The notes under the pieces are model-generated. The model saw nothing but the letters and a program-made list of their open reading frames with translations. It searched no databases and was not told the origin of the DNA. From contig NC_079208.1 of the NCBI RefSeq assembly GCF_026745355.1, positions 58,638,892 through 58,702,891 of the forward strand: 64,000 nt of DNA, in the 5' to 3' direction. This DNA is from Beta vulgaris subsp. vulgaris (lineage: Eukaryota > Streptophyta > Magnoliopsida > Caryophyllales > Amaranthaceae). Shown here piece after piece: positions 1 to 12,886 of this stretch (positions within the stretch are counted from its first letter, which is position 1; every line of letters starts with the position of its first letter). The position numbers and the translations under genes are program-made.

Positions 1-654
1 TGCTTTAGAAAACCTGTATATGGTTAATAGCAAATTAAAATTTACTTTAACAAACTTTTATGTATATATTATTTCTTATATTCTTAATTTTTATATTATC
101 ACTTTTGTAGATCAATGGGTTAAATATTTAAACCCTGATTTTAGGGAAAATAACATAAAGTAATCTTAAATTTATAAAATAATAAATTTTCTGTGCAATT
201 TACATGGGTCTAAAATTAAAAGCATGGCTAGGACAGTGGCCAACCAAATATGGTGCAGCGACGGTGCAAGAAGGGAAGAGAGATGATGAACGAGACTGTC
301 AAAAGTGGGAGCGAAAGTGGATGTATGGCTTAGTGTTATTTAATTTAGACTCTAAGGAAAGCAGTAGATAGAGCAAGGGCTATTTCAGTCAACTCTTTTT
401 GGAGAAGAAAAGGTGTGACATGTGATCCGCCATGACATCAACTACATCAACCACTAACCACACGGGTTAGAAGTCAGTTTTAAAATATTCTAAATACATG
501 ATTATAATATTTTAAATCACAATTAATATTCATCACCATGATTTTAGGAGAAGCTTCTTATAATCTTCCATTCATATAACAGAAAACTTGCAGCCCATAC
601 CAAGAAAAACAGAGAGAATCGTCATCTTTGATTGCATTTGACCGCAGAAAATAA
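1..654. other. AT-rich intergenic stretch, no gene seen
   Basis: No open frame here resembles a known protein and no RNA gene was recognised. The only nearby structure is the left arm of the fold-back element that starts at about 655. Confidence 0.5.
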
Positions 655-1078
655 GAGTTTTTTTGTAGGGATATACTATGGTAATAGGGCATTTTGTGGG
701 GATATACCTTACTATAGTTTTTTTGTCGGGATATACCAACCTAAATTTAAGTTTTGTTAAAAATACCAAAAACACTATTTCCGGCGAGAAAGTCAAATTT
801 TCGGCCTTTGACTTAGTAGGAATTCGCGAGTGAGCCACAAAGTGACAGTGATGAAGTTGGAGAAAAATGAATGTAAGAGAAGCAATTGAATATCACACAC
901 TATACAAAGAGTAATTAAGCAAGTTAAAAGACGAAAATTGACTTTCTCGCCGAAAATAGTGTTTTTGGTTACTTTTAAACAAACTTAAATTTAAATTGGT
1001 ATATCCCCACAAAAAAAATATTAGTGAGTATACCCTACAAAATATCCTATTATCCTGGTATATCCCTGCAAAAAACTC
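655..1078. mobile_element. Fold-back (Mutator-like?) non-autonomous element
   Basis: Two arms of about 150 bp are inverted copies of each other: 655-800 on the left and about 930-1078 on the right. Both carry the series gggatatacc, cctaaatttaag-like sequence, caaaaacactatttt and cggcgagaaagtcaa. The outer ends read gagtttttttg and, on the right, caaaaaactc. The flanks gaaaataag and gaaataaag resemble a degenerate 9-bp target duplication, which would suit a Mutator-like origin. There is no coding capacity between the arms, so it would have depended on a transposase supplied in trans. The inverted repeat is certain; the superfamily is inferred. Confidence 0.65.
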
Positions 1079-1695
1079 AGAAATAAAGATAAAATTTAGG
1101 GGTGATAATGTTTTGCAGAGTATGAGATGGAGAGATTAGTGTGGTTGTTGAACTTCAATTGCCAAATAATAATGTTAACACTTAGAATTAGATCAAATCA
1201 TCGTACTCAAAACTATTATTCGGGCCTCAGTGTACAAATTGCAATTACAAGTGTACAAATGAAAATTACAAGTTTATATATAGGACTAATAAAATAATGT
1301 GGGTAATGGGTAGTGAGTGTACAGTCAAATCTATTACTCCTATTATTATTTGGGTAATGGGAGTCACGGGTAATCTCAATCGTACTTAAATCACAATTCA
1401 TGGGTGTATAATAAGAGTAATTCGCAAATGTATTATAGAAGTAACTCACAAGTGTATCATACTCAATTAAATGTATACATTTTTTATAGAATGTACAAAG
1501 GGAGATGTTGTATATGAAATTGCAAGTGTTAGTACATAAAACTCATCATCTTACATAACTAAGTAGCTTGCTTTTGGATCTGTGCAAAATGAACGAACGA
1601 AAAAGTTTTATTTTATCAATTTGAAGTATCATGTGTTAAAATTCCAATTTATATGATGGTAAGTGCTAAGTGTAGGCCAATTAGTATTACTAATA

Positions 1696-1796
1696 TTAAG
1701 TTGTATGTGGTAAAAATACTAAGTCGTGATTTTCCTTATTTTAACAAATTTTTAACAAAATAAATTACGACTTAATATTTGACACACACAACTTAA
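1696..1796. mobile_element. Short hairpin MITE-like inverted repeat
   Basis: The left arm, starting ttaagttgtatgtgg, pairs with the right arm, ending cacacacaacttaa. Pairing extends over about 30 bp per arm with a few mismatches and includes actaagtcgt against acgacttaat. The spacer is AT-rich. The size and structure fit a small MITE. No clear target duplication was seen, so the superfamily is open. Confidence 0.5.
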
Positions 1797-4371
1797 CATG
1801 AGTAACATGTAATCTATGATATAACTATTTCATATAAATACTTTTCGATAAGTTTATATTTTAAAATATAAAAAAAATTCATACAAGTACTTTACGATAC
1901 ATTTCATATAAATTTAAGATTTTATAATACGTTCCTTGAAATATAAGTCCTTTTCGATATTCTAAAGGTTTTGTACAATTATAGAGATTGGCAGATTATG
2001 TAGATAAAGTAGGAGAGACATAAGAAATCATTTGGGACATTATATGTATTACATATGAACTCATAATAATTATTTTGAAGTCATGATAGAATAACGTATA
2101 AACAATCGAGTATAATTAAATTGGTATATTCTATACGATATTTCTATATATATGTATATATTTATCATATTTTCAGTAACAAAATGTAATAATATTTTAA
2201 AATTAGGAGCAAAATTGACAATAAATTGGCCTTAATTCATGTTAGGCATTAGGAAAGAAAATGGCTTTTTACTTATATGATCATAAACTAAATTTAACAA
2301 AAAAATAATATAATTATATTATTTTACACAAGATCTTGCCTATAGTACCTGAGATTTTAAAGTATCCAAAATTATGTTATAGTTTATACGATGACTAGAA
2401 TGTAGCATATTAGTTAATAAAATATCCGAGAATCGAAACCTACTTAATGGGAGGATTATAGTGAGGAAGGATATATATACATACGAGGCATTGTTCAAGG
2501 CATGCTGCAAATCTAGGAGGATGCAAAGTCATGTGGCGGCCACAAATCAAAAATTGTTTCAGCATATTAGTGTGTTTTTCATCATTTTTTTTAAGTGCGT
2601 GTCATATCTTAGCAGAAAAAACTTTTTGCACTATTTTTTCATGAGAATAGGGGAATCATCATTAATAAAACGACATATTGCATCTACAACAATAACCCTT
2701 ATATTAAAGATAATATAAAACATCAATTTGAATGTTTTAAACCAAACTACTAATATAGATGGTTGAACGCTATCGTCATATGGTAATATTCCATATAGTT
2801 CTTTTTTGAGAAGAGAAGGGGAGCAGGGGAAGGAGTAAGTTCGAACCAAGCAAAGGATGAGCCAAAACTGAGCAAGTGGGAAAGGAGATTCACAAAAAAT
2901 AAAAGAATAAAAGCATCTAAAAGAACAAATTAAGTGTCATATAATTTTATTGAGCCATTAAATAGGTTTCTTATCTTTTGAAAAAAATATGTTTTTTTAA
3001 GTCATTGGATCAATTTTTGAAGACCTGTCCCATAATTTGTAATATTTCTAAATAATTCATAGTGGTAATTACTAAAAGTAAACAATCATAGTTTCGATTA
3101 TTGTGGTCAATTTCCCTATAATATTTTATTTTTTTTAATTGCCAAACCATAATAATTCGAAAATAGTTGAAATTTAGAATCATATACATGCTTTGTAATT
3201 GCTTCATATTTTGTTTAATATGTCAACCTGTATTTTTTAAAAGTAAATATAGGTTACTATGACATCATATTTCAAATAAAGTTTTTAATACATAATTATT
3301 ATTAGCATTAGATATATTATGATCTTGAGTTATTTTAAGGTAATTTTTTAAAATATACTCCCTCTGTTTTTTTTATCTTTCTCACTTGGAATCTTGACAC
3401 TATTCATGCATAGAGAGAATCTTCTCAAATTGTTCATTGAAATTTGTCTATACATATTTGCTTCTAATATATCATTTAATATTTGTGGTTATGTGAAATA
3501 TAACATTTTTTTGGTGTTTTGCAGATAATGTTAGTCAAGAGCAAGAACTACATTTTCATTCTCAAATAAGTCACATAAGTTGTATTACTCAAAGAACTCC
3601 TTTATGCGACATATCTAATGATATTTTTATTCCATAATATTCCCATTATAATGTTAAAATAGTTAAAAGCTCATGAATGTAGTTATTTTTTTGTACTACT
3701 CTATATGTAATTATATATGACATACAATATGTTATGGTAATAATAGATGTCATATTTGTTTGTGTATTCTTTTTTTGAAAACTAATAGAAACAACATTTT
3801 TATCAATTTACTATAAATAAAAAAAATTAATTTTGCTTCATATATTCGTTTGGTCGTATGGAATAACATTTTAATACATATCATTAACAATTGGTTCACA
3901 TAATTTAATAAGTTAGGATTTGAAAATGAAAGTTAATCTAATTACAACGAGCACTATACATATGGTGCATAAAAATACAAGAATAAAGAAATTAATACCT
4001 TACAATGTATTTTCTTGAAGTCTAATAAATCTCCTTTGCAACATACTGACATGCAACCCAGTTTTTAATTTTAACTACATAATTGCAAAATTCGTTTTAA
4101 TAAATATTATAATCAACCTTCGTTAAATATATATTTATGTACATAAATACAAAATGTTAAAAATAAGAATTTACCTGAAATTCAATTCAGCTCAACCGAA
4201 TATAAAATATACCAATTGATTGTTGATATTCCACCAACATCTATATATTTAAAACCAATAAAATCATATTATTGAATAGTACACTATTTTACATTTAAAT
4301 TATAATTTTAAAAAACAGTAGGACTTTATTTATTATTTTCATTATGTTGAAGATAATATTTTAATTTTAAA
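1797..4371. other. AT-rich non-coding DNA
   Basis: This stretch is very AT-rich and has only short chance frames. A Stowaway-like end motif (tactccctctg) lies near 3357, but no matching 3' end was found. Part of this may be the 5' non-coding region of the Helitron whose gene starts near 5.9 kb, but a convincing Helitron 5' terminus was not found here. Confidence 0.4.
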
Positions 4372-5110
4372 GAAATATTAGCATGAAATCTAAATACTCA
4401 ATTTCATTTGTAATAATAACCAATAATATTAATAATTATAATGAAAAAATTATGTAATTATAAATTCATCATGTATAATTATATGTTCGTACGAAAAAAA
4501 TTGTATATGCAAAATCTTTTGTTCAGTTTCTATTAAACTTATGATGAATCGACCCATAATTCACCAAATTTTTACATGCTAATCAATATAACAATATAAT
4601 TTATTGTAGTTATTCATATCTTTTTAAGATCTCTCAATAAAAAGTAAAAACTGCATATAAATATAATACAAACTGTATATACATAAACGAAAAAAAAACA
4701 TGTTAAATTAACAAAAATAGTTGTTTCTTACCTTAATTTTCAATAAACATTAATATGCAATCTAACTACTCAATCATATTTTTATTAATAACCAGTAATA
4801 TGAATTATTATAATTAAAGAAAAATTTAAATTATAGATTTATCATGTATACTATTATCGGAAGAAAAAAAATTATAAACGAAATAATTGTCTCACTTACT
4901 ATTAAACTTTTTAACTTAAATTCACCCATTATTCATCATAATTTTTACATGCAAATGAAATTTCGAATATTCATTATTGTATTTATTCATATTTTTATAA
5001 GCAAAAGCAAAAAAAATATAAAACTACATATCCACATAACATACACCATATAAAAAAACGAAAAAAAAAGAAAATTAAAACTTACCAAAAATCTTTTTTA
5101 CATATTGAAT
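4372..5110. repeat. Two diverged tandem copies of a ~370-bp repeat
   Basis: Block 4372-4742 is repeated at about 4743-5110 with an offset near 370 bp. Matching landmarks are atgaaatctaaatactcaat (4383) with atgcaatctaactactcaat (4754), tcatcatgtata with ttatcatgtata, and tttttacatgctaat with tttttacatgcaaat. Both copies are AT-rich and non-coding. They lie just upstream of the Helitron gene, so they may be 5' non-coding repeats of that element. Confidence 0.6.
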
Positions 5111-5909
5111 ATGTTGAGATGATGACATGCAACTACATTTTGCAAGTAATTCGCCCATAACTAATCAACATTTGAGAAATTCCCGAATTAAAACTTTGAA
5201 AAAATGGAAATATGTAGAATTTCCATATTATTTTCTACCGAGAGATTGCGAACAAAAAATATGATTTTTTGTTGTGTTCTCATGTTTGATGTTGATTTTG
5301 TGTATTTGATTTTGAGAATAGAAAATTTGTAGGACAAAATCGTGAGAAATGAAGAAAGTTTTTTGGAAATTTTTAGAGTAGATGAAGAGATTTGTGAAGA
5401 ATTATGAGAGAGTTAGAGAGATAGAGAATAAAGAAGTTTGTCATTAGTTTAGTAATGAAATGAAGTAAATAAGGAATGCATGTGAATCATCACAATATAA
5501 TAACAAAGGTTGCTTATAAATGTTGTCTTGACCGAAATATAATCACTACATGTTGCTTATAATTTGATATTTTGTACATAATCAAATGGTATGTTATTAA
5601 TGTTATTCTATGTTTTTTAAAAGAAAACAAATAATATATAGGTTAATTTCATGAAAGCAGTCTATTTTAATGTCAATAAACATGAATTTTAAGAAGACTT
5701 TATATGTAAACATATTATCTTTAACCCTCTCAATATTAATTTATTTGTGATACTATGATTACATCAGATATAGTCATAATAAAATATTATTATTCTAAAT
5801 TTAATTAATTATATATTCACAAATTATCGTTTTTTTGGTTTTCATTTGGCAATTATATTGTCTTTATATAACTTCACTTTTTGTATTGTATTGTTTTTGT
5901 TTGTTTGCA

Positions 5910-7142
5910 GTATCCTCAAGATCTCTAAATCAAGTTGTATCAAAACAAATTGAACAACGATGTGCAAGGCAAAAAAGAAAACTAATATTATCCAAAGACG
6001 TGAAAAAGTTTCGGCCAATTTAGGGACGCAACAATGCGTATTTAATTCCAATATTTTTTGTCGTTCATTGAACGGTATAGATGTGTACTATAGAGGCTAT
6101 TATTATACGAAATATTATCTATGTTAAATATAAACTTATTTTATCTTTTCGTATTATATTCAGATGGATTCGTTGTTAATTCACCGTCAATAAGCACAAT
6201 ATTTAATGATTCAAGTATTATTTGTACTACAACATTGGGGCGTATAGGTAAATATATATATGATAAATTCCCTTTATATGGTAATTAAATTTTAATGTTG
6301 ATATTAAGATAATTAATATACAAATTTTTATTTTTCTAGATTTGCAATCATCATCTTCTAATTCGTCTTTTGAGGCACCGCTAAACACAGTTATTGCTAA
6401 CAATAATCCTACCAGCATTGTTATAACGGTATACGCTTTACATACATTCGATATGTAATTATTATTATTTATATTAAACGATTAAATAAAATTAATATGC
6501 AAAATCCATGAAGATATTTATTTGACATTTACTTTAGCCACACAATCTCCTTCTGATATTGCCAGAAGTAACAGAAAGCAAATTATGTTAGAAAAAAGAG
6601 CTCGAGGTATGCATTCTCTACTATTCAATGAACTGATTGTATTCGATAATTACATCGATTTTTTTTATATTAACTAAAACGCAATAATTAATAGGCAGCT
6701 CTATGATTTCTGGAGACATGTTGGAATTGGCACAATCTCATAGTAATGTTAGATCTAAGAGACATGTGGTTCGAAGTTCAAATATCCTTAAATCAGTTAC
6801 ACGGAGAATTATAAATGGTATTAATTTTATTTTACTTATTAAATACAAGTATCTAATATTTGAAGTACTTTTCACATCGTATCTAAAATGTATTGTTTTT
6901 ATGACTGTTATATAAAGATGAAAATATTGAATCAAGTTCTCATGACCAATCAAATACTACCGTTCAAGATGAATGTGTTACAGAAGACGATAGTGACAAC
7001 GACGTCAATTATATGGATATCGTTACAGGTTGGCATATAATTTGTAATAACTATTGCATATCATGCGAAATGTCGTACTATTATTATATATTTATTGTGT
7101 TTTCTTCTTATTATGTTTATATTGCATTTTATTACTGATTTT
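5910..7142 (+). pseudogene. Helitron RepHel N-terminal exons (degenerate)
   Basis: A series of short, splice-bounded coding blocks precedes the Rep region: about 5910-6022, 6341-6428, 6541-6606, 6695-6815 and 6916-7027. They encode basic, low-complexity stretches (for example RSNRKQIMLEKRAR and SNVRSKRHVVRSSNILKSV) and then an acidic one (ECVTEDDSDNDVNYMDI). Several end at GT and begin after AG. Such a basic/acidic N-terminal leader with many small introns is usual for plant Helitron RepHel genes. A stop follows KKFRPI near 6021 unless it is spliced out. Exon limits are my estimate. Confidence 0.5.
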
Positions 7143-7150
7143 TTTTTTCC

Positions 7151-9600
7151 AGAGAGCTACTCAGATTTAGGAGACCCAACATATGTATGTGAGTTTTGTG
7201 GCGCGGAAATGTGGTTTAATGAGAGAGTAACAAGAAAACCAAAAACATCAAGCCAAAGTTTTCTTGTGTTGCATGCAAGGGAAGGTTCAGTTACCTCTGC
7301 TAAAACATCCACCTCAAATTATTTATGATCTATTGAAGAAAAACATAATAGAAGCAACCATTTTCTTGAAATATAAGAGGATATAATATGATGTATTCGT
7401 TTACATCAATGGGTGGAAGGATTATTGCACCTACAACTAAAGGTCGAGGTCCATATAATTACAAATTGGTGGTCAAAATCATCACTTAATAGGTACTTTA
7501 TTGCCTGCTGATGGTGCACGACCAAAGTTTTCTCAGCTTTACATATATGATACTGAGGATGAAATAAAGAACAGGAAAACAGCTGCAAGGTACAACATAG
7601 TAAATGGATTTAAGTATCATTGTAACTTTAATTGTTTAATTTATATTCCTTTTCAAATCCTAACTTATTTAATTATGTCTTACCAGTACATCAAACCCAG
7701 ACAAGTTTGAAGATCGCTTAGTGCAGAATTACAAGATATGTTAGATCATAATAACCCTTTAGCTCATAATTTTAGAATGGCTAGGGATAGGTTTGCATCT
7801 AACACGTGTGAGAATTTGAAATTAAAACTTATCGGCAAAAGAGAGTCTGATGGAAGAACTTACAATTTGCCAACAACATCAGAAGTAGCTGCACTTATCG
7901 TAGGAGATATTGATAGTGCCGACAAAAGAGATATAATTATCGAAAGAAGGGTGGAAAGCTACAACAAATTTCCGAACTTCATCCTTCTTACCTCGCTATG
8001 CAATATCCACTATTATTTCCATACGGAGAAGATGGATTTAGAACAGATATTATGCACAGGGATAAGACTCCATCAGACGGTTCAACAGGAAAGAGGTTTA
8101 AACTCACAATGCGTGAGTTTTTTGCATACAGAATACAAGACCGAGCTCTGGAGGCGGCAACAATACTATTATCTCAGAGGTTGTTACAACAATTCTTAGT
8201 AGATGCTTACACAATGATTGAAGCTGAAAGGTTGTCTTTTCTTAGACACAACCAACAAAGCTTGAGAGCTCGCAATGTCAAGAATTTAAGAGGTGCTGTC
8301 GAAGAGGTGAAACAGAGGGATCTTCGACTGGAAGTCGTATAGTATTGCCATCTTCCTTCACAGGAGGACATAGTTATATGAGAGAAAACTATCAAGATGC
8401 GATGGCTATTTGCAGATGGTATGGTTATCCAGATTTATTCATAACATTTACGTGTAATCCTAAGTGGCCTGAGATTACTAGATTTGTAAAAAAAAGAGGC
8501 CTAAGGCCAGAGGATAGGCCAGACATCATATGTCGAGTTTTTAAGATGAAACTAGACCAGTGGTGAAAGATCTGAAAGATGCAAAATATTTGGCAGGGTT
8601 AGGGCTGGTATGTTAGACATCGTCCTTATTCTATTATATTATTATTATTTTTATTATATGTTATTTTTAATTGGATTGCTATCGTTATTATTTTATTTAA
8701 CTTGAATATCAAAACTATTTTGTTGTCTGCTTATTTTCAGTGGTTTATACAGTTGAATTCCAAAAGCGTGGTTTGCCGCAGCTCATATTTTGTTGTTCAT
8801 GCATCAGGGAGACAAATACCCTGTTGCTTCAGATATTGATAAGATTATTTGTGCTGAGTTGCCTGATAAATCTGAAGATCCAGAACTATATCAAGCAGTA
8901 AGCGAGTACATGATGCACGGTCCATGTGGCTCAGCAAATACAAATGCTCCGTGTATGATTGACAAGCAATGCAGTAAGCATTTTCCCAAGAGGTTAATGA
9001 GGCAACTAAGGTAGATGATGAAGGATATCCAGTGTACAGACGAAGAGATAATGGATCTATAGTTGAGAAGAGTGGGGTTCACCTTGATAATCGGTATGTT
9101 GTTCCGTATAATGCTGAATTGCTTCGTAAATATCAAGGACACATAAACTTGAATGGTGTAACAATCTAGATCAATTAAATATTTGTTCAAATATATAAAC
9201 AAGGGATATGATAGGGTCAGCTGCGGCTTATCAAGATAAACAGAAAGAAGGTGAAGCTAAAGAAATAGATGAAATAAAGATGTACTATGATTGCCGATAT
9301 ATTTCGGCGTGTGAAGCAATTTGGAGGATTTTTGGATTCAACATACATTATCGAACCCCTGCTGTTGAAAGATTAAGTTTTCATCTACCGGGAGAACAAA
9401 CCGTTTTGTTTAACGACCATGCGGATTGGAATCGTACTAGACAGACCTCATATTGACAATACGAAATTCCTAGCTTGGATGCAATGTAACCAAAAATATG
9501 AAGAAGCTAGGGAGCTTACTTATGTGGAGTTCCCTACAAAATTTGTTTGGAAACAGGCACAGAGAGAGTGGACCAAGATCTAAGGTGTCACAATAGGACG
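7151..9600 (+). pseudogene. Helitron RepHel, zinc-finger and Rep (HUH) region, frameshifted
   Basis: The block opens after an AG acceptor with the hallmark Helitron motif DPTYVCEFCGAEMW. Then come SQLYIYDTEDEI, DGRTYNLPTTSEVAALIVGD, LHPSYLAMQYPLLFPYGEDG and the Helitron_like_N landmarks MTREF-like, QQFLVDAYTMIE and ICRWYGYPDLFITFTCNPKW. After a short intron (about 8610-8740) come EFQKRGLP, then HGPCG and KHFPK. Many frame changes are needed (near 7255, 7395, 8000, 8330, 8565 and 8990). The HUH nuclease motif, expected right after RGLP, falls on a frame break at 8774-8786, where gccgcagctcat appears to lack a base. The first metal-binding His is thus lost, and the protein cannot be functional as it stands. 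Confidence 0.85.
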
Positions 9601-9729
9601 AATCTACCATGTCTCACCGGATCTGGAGAGAAGTTCTACCTTAGAACTTTATTAATTTTGTAAAAGGCGGACATGCTACGAAGACATTAGAACGGTTGAT
9701 GGTGTAGTGTATCCTACATTCAAGGAAGC

Positions 9730-11696
9730 TTGCTAGCAAGGGGTTTACTTGATGATGACAAGGAATATGTCGATGCAATAACAGAAGCAAGTTTTAGAGA
9801 ATCAGGGTATTATCTAAGACATTTGTTCTCTATGTTACTATTATCTGGTAGCATGTCGAAGCCGGAGGAAGTTTGGCATAAGACATGGCAGTTATTATCT
9901 GATGACATACTTTACAAGCAGCGTTGTCTTCAAAAAAATAAAGGTAAATAACTACGAAAAATTTTTTAGTCAAAAACCATACTTTTTAGCAATTTGCATT
10001 CTTAATATAGGTTACTGTTTTGTTTATATGTTTCACAGACCTGCATTTAACCGATGATCAAATCGAATCTTTTGCATTGGCTGAGATTGAAACCATGCTC
10101 CAAAGTAATGGTAGCAGCTTGCGTAGATTCAGTGAAATATCGTTTCCTGATGAACTAATCATGTTTGAAGGACAAAACAAGCTTATAGCAGATGAGCTTT
10201 CATATGACATTGAGGAAATGACCGTGGAACACGACAAATTGTATAAAGGTTTAACTGATGAGCAGTCGATGATTTATCGAGAAGTATTGGATGTGTCTCG
10301 AGTGAAGAAGGAGGTCTATTTTTCGTTTACGGCTATGGAGGACGGGTAAAACATATGTTTGGAAAACATTATGTGCTGCAATAAGAAAGAAGGGCGAAAT
10401 TGTATTGCCAGTAGCTTCGAGTGGAATTGTTCTTCTCCTCCTTCCACGTGGAAGAACAGCTCATTCTAGATTTGGTATCCCTTTGAATGTAAATGAAAAT
10501 TCTACTTGCGCCGGAATTCCCTGGGTCGGAGTTAGCTGATCTTCTCATTAAGACAAAACTTATCATTTGGGATGAAGCTCCGATGATGCATAAGTATTGT
10601 TTTGAAGCACTTGATAGAAGTTTGAGGGACATAATGAGGTCTGTTGATAGGGATAACTTGCATCGACCATTTGGAGGTAAAGTGGTAGTATCCGTGGTGA
10701 TCTCAGCAGATATTACCAGTTGTACCAAAGGGAAGTAGGCAGGATATCGTGTTCGCCACCGTTAATTCGTCTTACTTATGGGATTCGTGTAAGGTCTCTT
10801 AGACTTACTCGCAATATGAGATTACAATCAGTTCCTCAAAATCTTCTGTTGATGAATTGCGAGAATTCTCAGAGTGGATACTAAGCGCTGGAGATGAAAA
10901 TGTTGGCGGTCCTAATGATGGTGAAGCCGTCATCGAGATTGCAAAAGATATCCTTATAGATCCCGGGGCCGATCCGATTTTAGCAATTGTTGAAAGCACG
11001 TATCCAGACCTACAGGAACATATTTGGGAAGCTAAATATTTCCAAGAAAGAGCTATTTTGGCTCCAACAAATGAGATAGTGGAGATCGTAAATGATAATG
11101 TTCTATCTACTATTCCAGGAGAAGAGAAAGTCTATTTGAGTTCGGATGCTATAAGCAAAGAGGAAGGAAACTTTGGAGTCCACGAAATATACTCCACTGA
11201 ATTCCTCAATACAATAAAATGCTCTGGTCTCCCAAATCATAGCATACGATTAAAGGTTGGTGCGCCCGTTATGCTTCTACGTAATATTGATAAAACATCT
11301 GGATTATGTAATGGCACGAGGTTAGTCGTCAATCATTTAGGTAATCGTGTTATTAAAGCTACTGTTATTTCTGGAAGTAATGTGGGTGCAAAAGTTTTTA
11401 TCCCAAGAATGACATTGACGCCGTCGGACTCCACCAAGTTTCCTATCAGATTTCAGAGACGTCAATTTCCTTTAATGGTTTGTTTTGCTATGACTATAAA
11501 TAAAAGTCAAGGACAATCTTTGTCTCATGTAGGCCTGTATCTCCCGAGACCTATTTTTAGCCACGGCTAATTTTATGTTGCTGTTTCCAGAGTTACGAGC
11601 AAAAAAGGTCTGAAGATACTTCCTTTTGACAAAGAACACGGAGTGCGTACAAGTACAACAAACGTAGTTTACAAGGAAGTGTTTTCAAACATATAG
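9730..11696 (+). pseudogene. Helitron RepHel, PIF1-type helicase region, frameshifted
   Basis: This is the SF1B helicase half of the Helitron protein. It carries the linker LARGLLDDDKEYVDAI, a small intron (about 9946-10037), and LTDEQSMIYREVLD ahead of the ATPase core. The Walker A loop at 10334-10352 is broken: the sequence reads YGGRVK where the family has a GTGKT core, consistent with one deleted base. Walker B is intact ([13 protein letters not shown], about 10555-10593). Later motifs are LRLTRNMRL, RAILAPTNEIV, RLKVGAPVMLLRNID, and MTINKSQGQSLSHVGLYLP near the C terminus. Another frame change at about 11565 leads to YVAVSRVTSKKGLKI and a stop at 11694-11696. The longest intact segment is 10857-11570. 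Confidence 0.87.
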
Positions 11697-11822
11697 ATTG
11701 CGTTACAAAAAATCATTTCTGTAAATAACAATTTGATGCCTTCATATATGATTAGTTAAATATGTTACGTTATTTTGATTATTTTTATTGATCATTAGTT
11801 ATGCTATCAAGCAATTAATACT

Positions 11823-11853
11823 CCCGTGCATCATGCACGGGTCCTAAAACTAG
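11823..11853 (+). other. Helitron 3' terminal hairpin and CTAG end
   Basis: A perfect 8-bp stem with a 3-nt loop is followed 8 nt later by CTAG, and then by T. This is the canonical plant Helitron 3' end, which acts as terminator for rolling-circle strand transfer. It lies about 130 bp after the helicase stop codon, so it belongs to the same element. Confidence 0.85.
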
Positions 11854-12886
11854 TAGTTAAACTACACTTATAGCATTATGTTTGGTTGGCGGGAATTCCT
11901 TTATGTTGACATTTATCTTTCGAGACATTAATAAGAGTATTCATAACTTCACACATGAATTAAAGTTGTAAAAATTATTTCATAAGTTTGTCTTAATGAG
12001 TATTTTAATAAAAAATTATAATAATAAAATGTTAGAACTCGATCACAAATATTATACACGTCTTATGTAAAGAGATGAACGGATAGTAATACCAAAATGA
12101 CCTAAACGTATCTAAGTCTTTAATAAAAAAGTTTCAATACTCAAGTTGTAGCTTATTTAGATTTTATGCTAAAAAGGTAAGGAAAATGAAAGTATCAAGA
12201 TATCCTTCTCTTGAGAAGAATTAAGAATTAATTCATAATGCGTCACCCGGATTATGTCCCGAATAATTATAACTTTCGTATATTAATATTTTACTTTAAA
12301 ATTATAACACTAAAACTACTTACTTTAGTGGTTAATACTTTAGTATGTAAACTTATAGTTATGAGATCATATCTCAAGTACCATGTATTTTCTAATTTTT
12401 TACTTTATGTAAAGTACATGTAGCAAATACTCTAAAAAATAGCGTCATGTGACACAATTCGTTGTTTACAAACGTCATTTAAAATATATTAACCAACTCA
12501 GTTTAACATTCACGCTTATTAGATTATTTAAATTTGTATGGGAATTTATATAGATTGTATGTTTGGGCATTAAGAAGTACCCTTGTTAAGTTATTGTGAT
12601 TCAAACAACTTCTTCCAATAAGCATGCGCGGGACAATATTAATAAAGAAGACAAGCCCACGAGGACATGAACCATGCACGAGGGCTAAAATAGTTGTACA
12701 CGCAGTCTGCAGATACGGGCCATACAGCAGCATATATCAAATTTAAACTATATAGATGAACGACACTATCAACTTACTCTTCCTAGAGTTATAAGTTTAG
12801 GTTAAAAGAACATATATATTAAATAATTAATAGACGATAATTTAAAAATAACACGTATTTTAAGGACCCATTTTATAACGAGGATT
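11854..12886. other. Intergenic, nothing recognised
   Basis: AT-rich sequence between the Helitron end and a Copia-like LTR. Only short chance frames are present. Confidence 0.4.

Larger units (their letters stand above)
4372..11853 (+). mobile_element. Autonomous-type Helitron, decayed; 3' end defined, 5' end uncertain
   Basis: The element contains a RepHel gene (rolling-circle replication initiator fused to a PIF1-type helicase) on the + strand and a typical Helitron 3' terminus. The terminus has a perfect 8-bp stem, cccgtgca/tgcacggg at 11823-11841 with loop tca. It is followed by tcctaaaa and the terminal CTAG at 11850-11853, then a T. Helitrons move by rolling-circle transposition, insert between A and T, and make no target duplication. 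The 5' TC terminus was not found, so the start given is a placeholder that includes the upstream tandem repeats. Frameshifts in the gene show it can no longer move by itself. Confidence 0.8.

Noticed and set aside
3357..3420. Stowaway-like start tactccctctg
   Set aside because: No matching inverted end was found downstream, so an element could not be supported.
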